From assembly GCA_045631525.1 (NCBI GenBank), contig JAZQUY010000028.1, forward strand, positions 9,878-73,877: 64,000 bases of DNA. Direction: 5' to 3'. A model generated the notes under the pieces. The model saw nothing but the letters and a program-made list of their open reading frames with translations, searched no databases and had not been told where the DNA came from. The stretch comes from SIG440 sp045631525 (GTDB lineage: Bacteria > Bacillota > Clostridia > Monoglobales > Monoglobaceae). Below, piece by piece: positions 1 to 9,900 of the stretch. A program made the position numbers and the translations under genes. How positions within the stretch are numbered: the first letter of the stretch is position 1; every line of letters starts with the position of its first letter.

Positions 1-441
1 ATTGCAAAAATGAAGCAAATCCCAATCCACGAGCTTATTGAAGATAAGAACCTTCTGTTTGTGGATGACTCCATTGTCAGGGGTACACAGCTTAAGGAAA
101 CGGTTGAGTTTTTGTATGAGAACGGGGCGAAATCGGTACATATGCGGTCGGCTTGTCCGCCAATCGTGCATGGCTGCAAATATCTCAACTTCTCAAGCAG
201 CAAGAATGAGATGGAGCTGATTGCAAGAAAGACTGTTATGGAGCTTGAGGGCGAAGAAGGACTCAAACACCTTGAGGAATACAGCGACGGCTCTACAGAG
301 CGTGGCAAAAAGCTCAGGGAAACTATAAGCAAAAACTTTGGCTTTGCGTCTCTTGATTTCCAGTCCCTTGAGGGAATAATCAAAGCAATAGGAATCGATA
401 GATGCAAGCTTTGCACTTATTGCTGGGACGGCAAGGAATAA
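1..441 (+). CDS. purF: Amidophosphoribosyltransferase, C-terminal part (5' end outside window)
   Basis: This is the C-terminal part of glutamine PRPP amidotransferase, which makes 5-phosphoribosylamine in the first committed step of purine synthesis. The frame is open to base 1, so the gene starts upstream and the catalytic N-terminal Cys is not visible. The PRPP-binding loop FVDDSIVRGT is near visible residue 23, and the tail has the closely spaced Cys residues CKLCTYC typical of clostridial and Bacillus-type PurF, whose Cys residues usually bind an Fe-S cluster. It is the first visible gene of the pur operon, 43 bases before purM. The family assignment is firm; regulation lies outside the window. 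Confidence 0.95.
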   Translation: MAKMKQIPIHELIEDKNLLFVDDSIVRGTQLKETVEFLYENGAKSVHMRSACPPIVHGCKYLNFSSSKNEMELIARKTVMELEGEEGLKHLEEYSDGSTERGKKLRETISKNFGFASLDFQSLEGIIKAIGIDRCKLCTYCWDGKE

Positions 442-484
442 ACAGATAAAATTCAAAACTGATTTTGTTATACAGAAAGGAAAA

Positions 485-1531
485 ATGAAAATGGAAAAAA
501 GCTTTAGTGAAAGTTACAAGGCGGCAGGCGTTGATATTACTGCCGGATACAAGGCTGTTGAACTTATGAAACAGCATATCGCAAGAACTATGACGAAAGG
601 TGCGGCATCGGATATTGGTGGTTTTGGCGGCCTTTTTGAAATGGACCTTACAGGAATTGAAAAGCCTGTTCTGGTCAGTGGAACAGACGGTGTTGGAACA
701 AAGCTCAAGATGGCGTTCCTTATGGACAAGCATGATACTGTTGGTATTGACTGCGTGGCAATGTGTGTGAATGACATTATCTGCTGTGGTGCAAAACCTC
801 TTTTCTTCCTTGACTACATTGCGGTTGGAAAGAACTATCCTGAAAAGGTCGCAGACATTGTTTCGGGCGTTGCTGAAGGCTGTGTTCAGTCGGGCTGTGC
901 TTTAATCGGTGGTGAGACTGCTGAAATGCCCGGATTTTATCCTGAAGATGAATATGATCTTGCAGGTTTTTCTGTGGGCGTTGTTGATAAGGCGAAAGTC
1001 CTTGACAACAAGGCCATAAAAGAGGGTGATGTAATCATTGCTCTTCCCTCAAGTGGTGTTCACTCAAATGGTTTTTCACTTGTGAGAAAGGTTTTTGATG
1101 TTGAAAATGCAGATATCAAGGCGCCGCGCGAAGAACTTGGCGGAAAGAGTGTTGGTGAAACACTTCTTACACCTACCAGAATTTATGTAAAGCCTATGCT
1201 TGCACTTTTTGAGGCTGTTAAAGTTAAAGCGGTTTCTCATATCACAGGCGGCGGTTTTTATGAAAACATTCCGAGAAGTATTCCCAAGGGATTTGGTGCA
1301 AAGATTGAAAGAGCTGCTGTTCGTGTTCTTCCGATTTTTGAACTCATTGCAAAAGAGGGCAACATCCCTGAACGTGATATGTTCAACACCTTCAATATGG
1401 GCGTTGGTATGAGTATCGTAGTTGCCAAGGAAGATGCAGACAAGGCTCTTGAGACCTTGAAAGCAAACGGTGAGGACGCCTATGTAATCGGCGAAATCAT
1501 AAAGAGTGACGAAAGCGTGGTTATATGCTAA
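485..1531 (+). CDS. purM: Phosphoribosylformylglycinamidine cyclo-ligase
   Basis: AIR synthetase closes the imidazole ring of FGAM using ATP in the cytosol. The 348-residue length is normal. The N-terminal motif GTDGVGTKLK near residue 67 and the central GGETAEMPGFY are family hallmarks of the AIRS/PurM fold. The sequence AGAAAGG at 474-480 lies 4 bases before the ATG at 485 and 10 bases before a second in-frame ATG at 491, so the true start could be either. The last bases overlap purN by 7, which suggests translational coupling. Confidence 0.96.
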   Translation: MKMEKSFSESYKAAGVDITAGYKAVELMKQHIARTMTKGAASDIGGFGGLFEMDLTGIEKPVLVSGTDGVGTKLKMAFLMDKHDTVGIDCVAMCVNDIICCGAKPLFFLDYIAVGKNYPEKVADIVSGVAEGCVQSGCALIGGETAEMPGFYPEDEYDLAGFSVGVVDKAKVLDNKAIKEGDVIIALPSSGVHSNGFSLVRKVFDVENADIKAPREELGGKSVGETLLTPTRIYVKPMLALFEAVKVKAVSHITGGGFYENIPRSIPKGFGAKIERAAVRVLPIFELIAKEGNIPERDMFNTFNMGVGMSIVVAKEDADKALETLKANGEDAYVIGEIIKSDESVVIC

Positions 1532-2133
1532 ATAAAGCAAAGATTGCGGTGCTTGTGTCAGGAGGCGGAACAAATCTTCAGGCACTTATTGATGCGCAAA
1601 ATGAGGGAAAAATCAAAAGTGGTGAAATCGTGCTTGTTGTGTCAAACAACAGCGATGCTTTTGCTCTTACCCGTGCTGAAAAGGCAGGAATAAAAACCGC
1701 GGTGGTTTCCAAGAAAGAATTGGGTGCCCAGAAGTTTGAGGAAAAACTTGTCGAGGTGCTCACCGAAAACGGCATTGAGCTTATAATACTTGCCGGATTT
1801 ATGTGTATTTTGAGTGAGAGTTTCACATCACGTTATCCAAAACGGATAATAAACGTTCATCCCTCGCTTATCCCGTCTTTTTGCGGAGAGGGTTTTTATG
1901 GACTACACGTTCACGAGGCGGCACTCAAATATGGGGTAAAGGTTACGGGTGCTACTGTGCATTTTGTAAACGAAATTCCTGACGGCGGTGAGATTATACT
2001 GCAAAGAGCGGTTGAAATAAAAGACGGAGACACCCCCGAGGTTTTGCAAAGACGTGTTATGGAAGAGGCGGAATGGCATCTTCTTCCCTCGGCTGCCGAA
2101 TTGGTGTCTTGTGAAATTGTGAAATCCAGATAA
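1525..2133 (+). CDS. purN: Phosphoribosylglycinamide formyltransferase
   Basis: GAR transformylase moves a formyl group from 10-formyl-tetrahydrofolate to GAR. The 202-residue length fits the family. The N-terminal loop VSGGGTNLQ binds the phosphate. The catalytic triad is visible as N110 and H112 in NVHPSLIPSF and D153 in PDGGE. The start overlaps the end of purM by 7 bases and has no strong ribosome binding site of its own, so it is probably translated by coupling. Its folate donor would be made by the fhs product encoded at the end of the same operon. Confidence 0.95.
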   Translation: MLNKAKIAVLVSGGGTNLQALIDAQNEGKIKSGEIVLVVSNNSDAFALTRAEKAGIKTAVVSKKELGAQKFEEKLVEVLTENGIELIILAGFMCILSESFTSRYPKRIINVHPSLIPSFCGEGFYGLHVHEAALKYGVKVTGATVHFVNEIPDGGEIILQRAVEIKDGDTPEVLQRRVMEEAEWHLLPSAAELVSCEIVKSR

Positions 2134-2154
2134 TTTTAGAAGGAGAAATCTGTT

Positions 2155-2874
2155 ATGAATATTTATGAAATAAACGATATGGGTGAACTTATCCGTGACA
2201 ACGCTTATGTTGGCAGAGGTATTGTGATTGGAAAGAGCAAGGACGAAAAATCAGCGGTTTTTGCATATTTCATTATGGGACGTTCTGAAAACAGCCGCAA
2301 CCGTGTGTTTATTGAGGATGGCAGCGAGGTTATTATTCATCCTTTTGATGCATCAAAGGTTGAGGACCCGTCGCTGATTATTTATTCACCTGTTCGCAAA
2401 TTTGAAAATAAGCTTGTTGTGACAAATGGTGACCAGACTGATACGGTTATTGAATTTTTGCAAAAAGGTAAGACTTTTGAAGAGGCCCTTGATACTCGTG
2501 AATTTGAGCCTGACGGTCCCAACTGGACACCGAGAATCAGCGGCATGATGACTTTCGGCGAAAATGATTTTTCATACAAGATGAGCATTTTGAAGAGCGC
2601 GGACGCTGAGGGCAGTGCTTGTAACAGGTTTACTTATTCATATAAGGCACTTTCTGGGCTTGGACATTTCATTCACACCTATGTTTGTGACGGAGATCCC
2701 ATTCCCACATTCCAGGGCGAGCCTGAAAGAGTGGAAATCCCCAATGATATTGATGAATTCACAGAAAAAATCTGGAATAACCTCAATGAAGCAAACAAGA
2801 TTTCACTTTATGTGAGGTATATTGATTTGGAAAGCGGCGCGGAAACAAACCGTATGATAAATAAAAACGTTTAA
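2155..2874 (+). CDS. IMP cyclohydrolase, stand-alone (PurO-like family)
   Basis: The protein resembles the stand-alone IMP cyclohydrolase family (Pfam IMP_cyclohyd, related to archaeal PurO), which closes FAICAR to IMP. It has 239 residues and no similarity to the N-terminal cyclohydrolase domain of ordinary PurH. Recognisable stretches include NAYVGRGIVIG, the YFIMGRSENSRNR segment and GPNWTPRISG. The start has a good AAGGAGA site 7 bases upstream. Its position between purN and purB, with a separate AICAR formyltransferase two genes on, means the two PurH activities come from two polypeptides. I leave the symbol blank because naming varies. Confidence 0.88.
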   Translation: MNIYEINDMGELIRDNAYVGRGIVIGKSKDEKSAVFAYFIMGRSENSRNRVFIEDGSEVIIHPFDASKVEDPSLIIYSPVRKFENKLVVTNGDQTDTVIEFLQKGKTFEEALDTREFEPDGPNWTPRISGMMTFGENDFSYKMSILKSADAEGSACNRFTYSYKALSGLGHFIHTYVCDGDPIPTFQGEPERVEIPNDIDEFTEKIWNNLNEANKISLYVRYIDLESGAETNRMINKNV

Positions 2875-2885
2875 GGAGAACCGAA

Positions 2886-4322
2886 ATGGAAGACAGAAGA
2901 GAAAAATATATTTCTCCATTTTCGACAAGGTACGCAAGCCCTGAAATGCAGGAGGTTTTTTCTGAAAAGTTCAAGTTCAGAACTTGGAGAAAGCTTTGGA
3001 TTGCCCTTGCTAAGGCCGAAAAGGAGCTTGGCCTCTCTATAACAGACGAGCAGATTGCTGAAATGGAAAAATTCAAGGATGACGTGAACTTTGATGTGGC
3101 AGAGGAACGTGAAAAGGTTGTTCGCCACGATGTTATGTCACACGTTTATGCCTTTGGCAAGCAATGTCCCAAGGCGGAGCCAATAATACATCTTGGTGCA
3201 ACATCTTGTTATGTTGGGGACAACACTGATGTGGTTGCTCTTAAAAAGGCATCCGAGATAGTTCTCAAAAAAGCGGCGCAGGTGCTCAAAAACCTTGCAG
3301 ATTTTGCTCTTCACTATAAAGATATGCCCTGCCTTGCATACACACATCTTCAGCCGGCACAGCTCACTACCGTGGGAAAGCGTGCGACACTTTGGGCGTA
3401 TGAACTTTCAATGGATATTGAAGAGCTTTCGCATCAGGTAGAAAAGCTCAGACTTCTTGGCTCAAAGGGAACAACCGGAACTCAGGCAAGCTTTATGGAG
3501 CTTTTTGAGGGCGATGAAGAAAAAATTGACAGAATGGAAGAAATTATTGCAAAGGAAATGGGATTCTCCAGCTGTGTTCCCGTATCGGGACAGACTTATT
3601 CAAGAAAAGTGGAAGCATATTTTCTTGGCGCTCTTTCGGGATTTGCTCAAAGTGCATATAAGTTTGCAAATGACCTTCGAATCCTTCAGTCCTTTGAAGA
3701 AATAGAAGAACCTTTTGAAAAGAAACAGATTGGCTCATCCGCTATGCCATATAAGAGAAACCCAATGCGGTCGGAAAGAATTTCGGCACTTGCGAGATAT
3801 GTGATTGTGGATTCGCTGAACCCTGCATTCACCGCATCAACACAGTGGTTTGAAAGAACTCTTGATGACTCAGCGAACAGACGCATTTCGGTGTCGGAGG
3901 CGTTTTTGGCTGTGGATGCTATGCTGAATATTTATATAAACGTGACATCAGGGCTTGTGGTTTATGACAAGGTGATTGAAAGAAGAGTTATGGAAAAGCT
4001 GCCTTTCATGGCAACAGAAAATATAATGATGAAATCGGTCAAAAAAGGCGGAAACCGTCAGGAACTTCACGAAAAGCTCCGCACACATTCGCATGCGGCA
4101 GCGGCAAAGGTGAAGATGGAGGGCGGTGTTTGCGATTTGATTGAAAGAATTGCAGCAGATGATGACTTCCCCCTTACCGAAGAAGAAATCAGGGCAGAAC
4201 TTGACCCCAGGCTTTATATAGGACGAAGCGTGTCCCAGACAGAAAGGTTTGTGGCAGAGGTGCTAAATCCCTTGATTGATAAGTTCTATCAGGGCGATGC
4301 GGCTACAGAACTTAAGGTTTGA
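2886..4322 (+). CDS. purB: Adenylosuccinate lyase
   Basis: This enzyme cleaves fumarate from SAICAR in the IMP pathway and from adenylosuccinate on the way to AMP. It is a homotetrameric fumarase/aspartase superfamily member in the cytosol. The 478-residue length is typical. The superfamily signature SSAMPYKRNP is near residue 285, and the HLGATSCYVGDN and TQAS motifs line the active site. The start is preceded by AAGGAG, and the gene follows the IMP cyclohydrolase by 11 bases within the operon. Confidence 0.96.
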   Translation: MEDRREKYISPFSTRYASPEMQEVFSEKFKFRTWRKLWIALAKAEKELGLSITDEQIAEMEKFKDDVNFDVAEEREKVVRHDVMSHVYAFGKQCPKAEPIIHLGATSCYVGDNTDVVALKKASEIVLKKAAQVLKNLADFALHYKDMPCLAYTHLQPAQLTTVGKRATLWAYELSMDIEELSHQVEKLRLLGSKGTTGTQASFMELFEGDEEKIDRMEEIIAKEMGFSSCVPVSGQTYSRKVEAYFLGALSGFAQSAYKFANDLRILQSFEEIEEPFEKKQIGSSAMPYKRNPMRSERISALARYVIVDSLNPAFTASTQWFERTLDDSANRRISVSEAFLAVDAMLNIYINVTSGLVVYDKVIERRVMEKLPFMATENIMMKSVKKGGNRQELHEKLRTHSHAAAAKVKMEGGVCDLIERIAADDDFPLTEEEIRAELDPRLYIGRSVSQTERFVAEVLNPLIDKFYQGDAATELKV

Positions 4323-4342
4323 TTTAGACAAAGGTTGAAAGG

Positions 4343-5539
4343 ATGATTTTTGAAATGAAAGAATTTGAACTTAAATATGGATGTAACCCCAATCAAAAAC
4401 CCTCAAAGATATTTATGAATGACGGTGCTGAGCTTCCCATTGAAATTTTAAGCGGAAGACCGGGATATATAAACTTTCTTGATGCATTCAACAGCTGGCA
4501 GCTTGTGAAAGAACTGAAAAATGCACTAAATATGCCCGCTGCGACATCGTTTAAACACGTAAGCCCAACATCTGCGGCTGTTGGCACACCTATGAGTGCG
4601 GAGCTTAAAAAGGCTTGCTTTGTTGATGACATCGATGGTCTTGATGAGTCTCCCTTGGCAACTGCTTATGCCCGTGCGAGAGGTACTGACAGAATGTCAT
4701 CCTTTGGCGACTGGATTGCCCTCAGCGATGTTTGTGATGTTACAACCGCAAAGCTTATAAAACGCGAAGTTTCTGACGGCGTTATTGCACCGGGATATGA
4801 GCCTGAGGCTCTTGAAATCTTAAAGAGCAAGAGAAACGGAAATTATAATATAGTAAAAATTGACCCGGAGTTTGTTCCAGAAGAAAAGGAAACAAAGATG
4901 GTTTATGGCATTACATTTGAGCAGGGAAGAAATAATTTCAAAATTGATGAAGAGTTGCTTGCGGACATTGTAACCGAAAACAAAGATATGCCCGAAGAAG
5001 CAAAGCGTGACCTCATCATTGCGCTCATAACACTTAAATATACACAGAGCAACTCAGTTTGCTTTGCAAAGGAAGGGCAGGCGATTGGCGTTGGTGCAGG
5101 TCAGCAGTCAAGAATTCACTGCACAAGACTTGCGGGCAACAAGGCGGATATCTGGCATCTTCGTCAGCATGAAAAGGTTTTAAATCTCCCCTTCCTTGAC
5201 AGTGTGGGAAGACCTGACCGTGATAATGCTATTGATGTTTATCTTTCAGAGGATGCAGAGGACGTGCTTGGCGATGGCAATTGGCAAAAGCTGTTCAGCG
5301 AAAAGCCTGAGGAGTTCACAAGAGCGGAACAGAGAGAATACCTTGCGACCCTTTCTGGCGTTGCTCTTGGCAGTGATGCATTCTTCCCCTTTGGCGATAA
5401 CATCGAAAGGGCTGCAAGAAGCGGTGTAACATATGTTGCACAGCCGGGTGGCTCAATCCGTGATGACAATGTAATCGAGGCTTGCAACAATCACAATATG
5501 GTTATGGCGTTTACTAAGATGCGTCTTTTCCACCACTAA
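4343..5539 (+). CDS. AICAR formyltransferase, stand-alone (PurH C-terminal activity only)
   Basis: This protein carries only the AICAR transformylase part of PurH, converting AICAR plus 10-formyl-THF to FAICAR. It has 398 residues against about 510-520 for bifunctional PurH, and the IMP cyclohydrolase domain is absent from the N terminus. Active-site motifs are intact: SFKHVSPTSAAVG near residue 70 (Lys-His pair), QSNSVC, GAGQQSR, and the C-terminal GVTYVAQPGGSIRDD. AAAGG at 4330-4334 suits the ATG at 4343; a second ATG at 4355 is also possible. IMP closure is assigned to the separate enzyme at 2155-2874. Confidence 0.93.
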   Translation: MIFEMKEFELKYGCNPNQKPSKIFMNDGAELPIEILSGRPGYINFLDAFNSWQLVKELKNALNMPAATSFKHVSPTSAAVGTPMSAELKKACFVDDIDGLDESPLATAYARARGTDRMSSFGDWIALSDVCDVTTAKLIKREVSDGVIAPGYEPEALEILKSKRNGNYNIVKIDPEFVPEEKETKMVYGITFEQGRNNFKIDEELLADIVTENKDMPEEAKRDLIIALITLKYTQSNSVCFAKEGQAIGVGAGQQSRIHCTRLAGNKADIWHLRQHEKVLNLPFLDSVGRPDRDNAIDVYLSEDAEDVLGDGNWQKLFSEKPEEFTRAEQREYLATLSGVALGSDAFFPFGDNIERAARSGVTYVAQPGGSIRDDNVIEACNNHNMVMAFTKMRLFHH

Positions 5540-5544
5540 AATGA

Positions 5545-5671
5545 AAGAGTGGTTAAATTGGTGCAGACCACACAAAAGCTTTGTGCTACACATAAACCTC
5601 GCCACTTGCGGTGCACACAGCACAGCGGCGGACTCGGTTTATGTGTTCTGCATCAAATTTACCGCACTCTT
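5545..5671. repeat. Large palindromic element with branched fold, between AICAR formyltransferase and purD
   Basis: The 174-base gap holds nested inverted repeats. An imperfect outer pair of about 20 bases lies at 5545-5567 and 5647-5671. Inside it is a perfect 11-base pair, 5588-5598 with 5636-5646 (ACACATAAACC and its complement), and a short hairpin at 5571-5585 (CACAAAAGCTTTGTG). The apex is G+C-rich at 5600-5630. Together these could fold into a three-way junction. There is no T-run, so it is not a simple terminator. It could be a small non-autonomous palindromic element or an RNA processing or regulatory structure within the operon; the sequence alone does not decide. Confidence 0.6.
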
Positions 5672-5713
5672 AAGGGGCTTTGAAATTAGAGACGAAAGAA
5701 AGGATTTCCCATT

Positions 5714-6976
5714 ATGAAAATTATGGTAGTAGGCGGTGGCGGACGTGAACATGCCATCATCAAAAAACTGAAAGAAAGCGAAAAGGTGTCAAAGATATAT
5801 GCACTCCCCGGAAACGGTGGAATTGCAGCCGATGCTGAGTGTGTTAACATCGGTGCAAAAGATATTGACGGTATCCGTGACTTTGCAAAACAGCAAAAGA
5901 TAGATTTTGCTGTGGTTGCGCCTGATGATCCTCTTGTGCTTGGCGCGGTTGATGCTCTTGAAGAAATAGGAGTTCCTTGCTTTGGGCCAAGGGCAAATGC
6001 GGCAATAATCGAGGGAAGCAAGGTTTTTTCAAAAAACCTTATGAAAAAATATAACATTCCAACAGCGGAATATGAGGTGTTTTCTGACCTTGATGAAGCA
6101 CTTAAATATCTTGAAACGGCACCAATTCCCACAGTTATCAAGGCTGACGGCTTGGCGCTTGGAAAAGGCGTTATAATTGCAACAACCCGTGATGAAGCAA
6201 AGGAGGCTGTCCGTTCCATGATGGAGGACAAGATTTTCGGCGAAAGCGGAAACAATGTTGTAATCGAAGAGTTCCTTACAGGCACTGAGGTGTCGGTGCT
6301 TTCGTTCACTGATGGTGAAACAGTTATTCCTATGGTTTCTTCTATGGACCACAAGCGTGCAAAAGATGGCGACGAGGGTCTCAACACCGGCGGTATGGGA
6401 ACTATCGCACCAAACCCCTATTATACAAAAGCCGTGGCAGATGAATGCATGGAAAAGATTTTTATCCCTACCATTGATGCAATGAACAAAGAGGGAAGAA
6501 CCTTTAAAGGGTGTCTTTATTTTGGACTTATGCTCACTGAAAAGGGCCCGAAAGTTATTGAATACAACTGCCGTTTCGGTGATCCTGAAACTCAGGTTGT
6601 TTTGCCGCTTTTGGATGGCGATTTGCTTGAAATTATGCAGCATACCGCAAACGGAAGCTTGAAAGATGCAAAAGTTAAATTCAAAGATATGGCAGCTTGC
6701 TGTGTTGTTATGGCATCAAATGGTTACCCGCAAAAATATGACAGTGGATTTGAAATAACGATGCCCACTGACAAAAACATTTATGTTGCAGGGGCAAAGC
6801 TTGAAGATGGAAAGCTCCTTACTGCCGGCGGCAGAGTTCTTGGGGTTACTGAAATAGGAAACTCACTAAAAGATGCTATTGGCGCGGCTTATGAAACAGT
6901 AAAAACTGTCAAGTTCAGCAATGCGTATTATAGACACGATATAGGACAAAAAGCCCTTGCGGCAGAAAATGCATAA
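5714..6976 (+). CDS. purD: Phosphoribosylamine--glycine ligase
   Basis: GAR synthetase joins glycine to phosphoribosylamine with ATP, the second step of the pathway. The 420-residue protein starts with the GARS N-domain motif VVGGGGREHA. It continues through the ATP-grasp core, with KADGLALGKGV near residue 143 and LNTGGMG near residue 224, and has the metal-binding motif EYNCRFGDPETQ near residue 280. AAAGG lies about 11 bases before the start. It follows the palindromic element and precedes purL by 15 bases. Confidence 0.96.
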   Translation: MKIMVVGGGGREHAIIKKLKESEKVSKIYALPGNGGIAADAECVNIGAKDIDGIRDFAKQQKIDFAVVAPDDPLVLGAVDALEEIGVPCFGPRANAAIIEGSKVFSKNLMKKYNIPTAEYEVFSDLDEALKYLETAPIPTVIKADGLALGKGVIIATTRDEAKEAVRSMMEDKIFGESGNNVVIEEFLTGTEVSVLSFTDGETVIPMVSSMDHKRAKDGDEGLNTGGMGTIAPNPYYTKAVADECMEKIFIPTIDAMNKEGRTFKGCLYFGLMLTEKGPKVIEYNCRFGDPETQVVLPLLDGDLLEIMQHTANGSLKDAKVKFKDMAACCVVMASNGYPQKYDSGFEITMPTDKNIYVAGAKLEDGKLLTAGGRVLGVTEIGNSLKDAIGAAYETVKTVKFSNAYYRHDIGQKALAAENA

Positions 6977-6991
6977 GAAAGGAACAAAATA

Positions 6992-9900
6992 ATGGTTTAC
7001 AGAGTTTATGTAGAGAAAAAGAGTGAGCTTGCGGCTGAAGCAAAGTCACTTAAAAATGATTTGGTCAATCTGCTCCAGATAAAAGGGCTCAAGGACCTCA
7101 GAATAATCAACCGCTATGATGTTGAAAATATTGACAAAGAGCTTTTTGATTATTGCAAGGGTACAGTTTTTTCAGAGCCTCAGCTTGACACGGTTTCAGA
7201 GGAAATTGAGATGAATGCTGATGCTGTTTTCGCTGTGGAATTTTTGCCCGGTCAGTTTGACCTTCGTGCAAATTCTGCTGAGGAATGTATTCAGTTGATT
7301 TCAAAAGGCGAAAGACCTACTGTTAAAGCGGCAAAAGTTTATTTGCTTTATGGTGACTTTTCAGATGGTGACATTGCTGAAATCAAAAAGTATGTTATTA
7401 ACCCCGTAGAATCAAGAGAAGCAACTCTTGAAAAATTTGATACCCTGAAAATCGAGTATGATATACCCACCACTGTTGCGACACTTGACGGATTTATTGA
7501 ACTTTCTGAGGAAGGTCTTAAGAAAATGATTGATGATATGGGTCTTGCTATGGATATTGATGACATCAAGTTCTGTCAGCAGTATTTCCTCGGCGAAAAA
7601 CGCGACCCCACTATCACAGAAATAAGAATGATAGACACATACTGGTCTGACCACTGTCGTCATACTACATTCCTTACCACCATTGACAGTGTTAAATTTG
7701 AGGATGAACTGCTTCAGTCGGCTTATAACAGATATATAAAGACCAGAGAGGAAATCGGCAGAACCAAGCCCATAAACCTTATGGATATTGGTACAATCGC
7801 CGCAAAATACTTAAAAGCAAACGGCAAGCTTGACAAACTTGACGAAAGCGAAGAAATCAATGCTTGTACTGTAAAAATTGATGTGTGTGTGGACGGCAAG
7901 GATGAAAAATGGCTGTTGCTCTTCAAAAATGAGACACATAATCACCCAACAGAAATCGAGCCATTTGGCGGTGCTGCTACCTGTATTGGTGGTGCTATCC
8001 GTGACCCGCTGTCAGGTCGTTCATATGTTTATGCGGCTATGCGTGTTACCGGTGCGGCTGACCCGCTCAAGCCCGTATCAGAAACCATAGAGGGCAAACT
8101 CCCACAGAGAAAGATTGTTACCGGTGCGGCAGCAGGCTATAGCTCATACGGAAACCAGATTGGACTTGCCACAGGTCAGGTAGACGAGCTTTACCATGAT
8201 GGATATGCGGCAAAACGTATGGAAATCGGTGCGGTTATTGCGGCTGCTCCTCAGGAAAACGTAAGACGTGAGCGCCCGGAGGACGGAGATATCGTTATTC
8301 TTCTTGGCGGAAAGACCGGTCGTGACGGCTGTGGAGGTGCTACCGGTTCTTCTAAATCCCATACGGTTGAATCTCTTGAATCCTGCGGTGCAGAAGTTCA
8401 AAAGGGTAATGCTCCTGAAGAAAGAAAGCTCCAGAGACTTTTCCGCAACAGTGAGGCATCAAAGCTCATCAAACGTTGTAACGACTTTGGTGCAGGCGGT
8501 GTGTCTGTTGCTATCGGGGAATTGGCTGACGGTCTTGAAATTGACCTTAATGCTGTTCCCAAAAAATATGACGGACTTGACGGCACAGAACTTGCAATCA
8601 GCGAATCTCAGGAGAGAATGGCTGTTGTTGTAGAGGCAAAGGATGTTGAAAGATTCAAAGAACTTGCAGAAAGCGAAAACTTGGAGGCGACTGTTGTTGC
8701 GACGGTAAAAGAAAAGCCATATCTTGTTATGCACTGGAACGGCAAGGAAATCGTAAACATTTCACGTGAGTTCCTCAATTCAAACGGCGCTGAAAAGCAT
8801 ATTGATATTGCACCTGAGAAACCTAAGGCTTTTGACAAAGAAATCCCTGCAGATTTCAAGAATGGTTACATAGCACTTGCGGGTGACCTCAATGTTTGTT
8901 CAAAGCGCGGACTTTCAGAGAGATTTGACTCAACCATCGGTGCGGGAACAGTTCTTATGCCCTTTGGCGGAAAGCATCAGCTCACACCTATTCAGGCTAT
9001 GGCAAACAAGGTTTCTGTTGAAAAGGCACACACGAACACCTGTTCTGTGATGGCTTGGGGTTATAACCCATTCATTGCTGAAAAGGGCCCTTATCACAGT
9101 GCTTATCTTGCTGTTGTTGAATCTGTTTCAAAGCTTGTGGCAACAGGTGCGGCGTTCCGGGATGTTTACCTTACTTTCCAGGAATATTTTGAAAAGCCAA
9201 AGAAAGACCCGAAACGTTGGGGCAAGCCATTTGCGGCACTTCTTGGTGCTCTTGATGCACAGAAAAATCTTGAAATTGCGGCTATCGGCGGCAAGGACTC
9301 TATGAGCGGAACATTTGAACAGATTGACGTTCCTCCGACACTTGTTTCTTTTGCTGTTACCACCGAAAAGAACGAGAATATTATTTCGCCTGAATTCAAA
9401 GCGACGGGACACAAGGTTATATGGGTTAAACCTGAATATGACAAGAATGGTCTTCCTGTGACGACCAGCCTTCTTGAGTGCTTTAAGACAGTTACTGCCC
9501 TTGTTCACAGTGGTAAGGCGGCTGCGGTATATACCCCTGTTTACGGCGGCATTGCTGAGGGCATAATGAAAATGGCTATGGGTAATGGCATCGGTTTTAA
9601 GTTTGATGACGGAATCTCTATGGCTGACATTTTTGGATACAGCTATGGCTCATTTATTGTGGAACTTAAGGCTGATGAAAATGTTGGAACTGTTTTGGGT
9701 TATACGACTGCCAAGACAGAAATTTCATATAAGGGCGAAACTCTTAGTCTTGCTGAACTTCAAAAGGACTATGAGGGAAAGCTTGAAGAAATTTATTCTT
9801 GCAATATTGAAACCGAAAAGAAAGATATTCCAGCGTTTAGCTTTGATGCAACAACAAAAGTTGCTCCAAAGGTTGGTGTAGCGAAACCAAAGGTTCTCAT

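Noticed and set aside
5686..6643. Long open frames on the minus strand opposite purD
   Set aside because: They lie entirely antisense to a well-conserved gene, have no ribosome binding site or family motif, and follow from codon bias.
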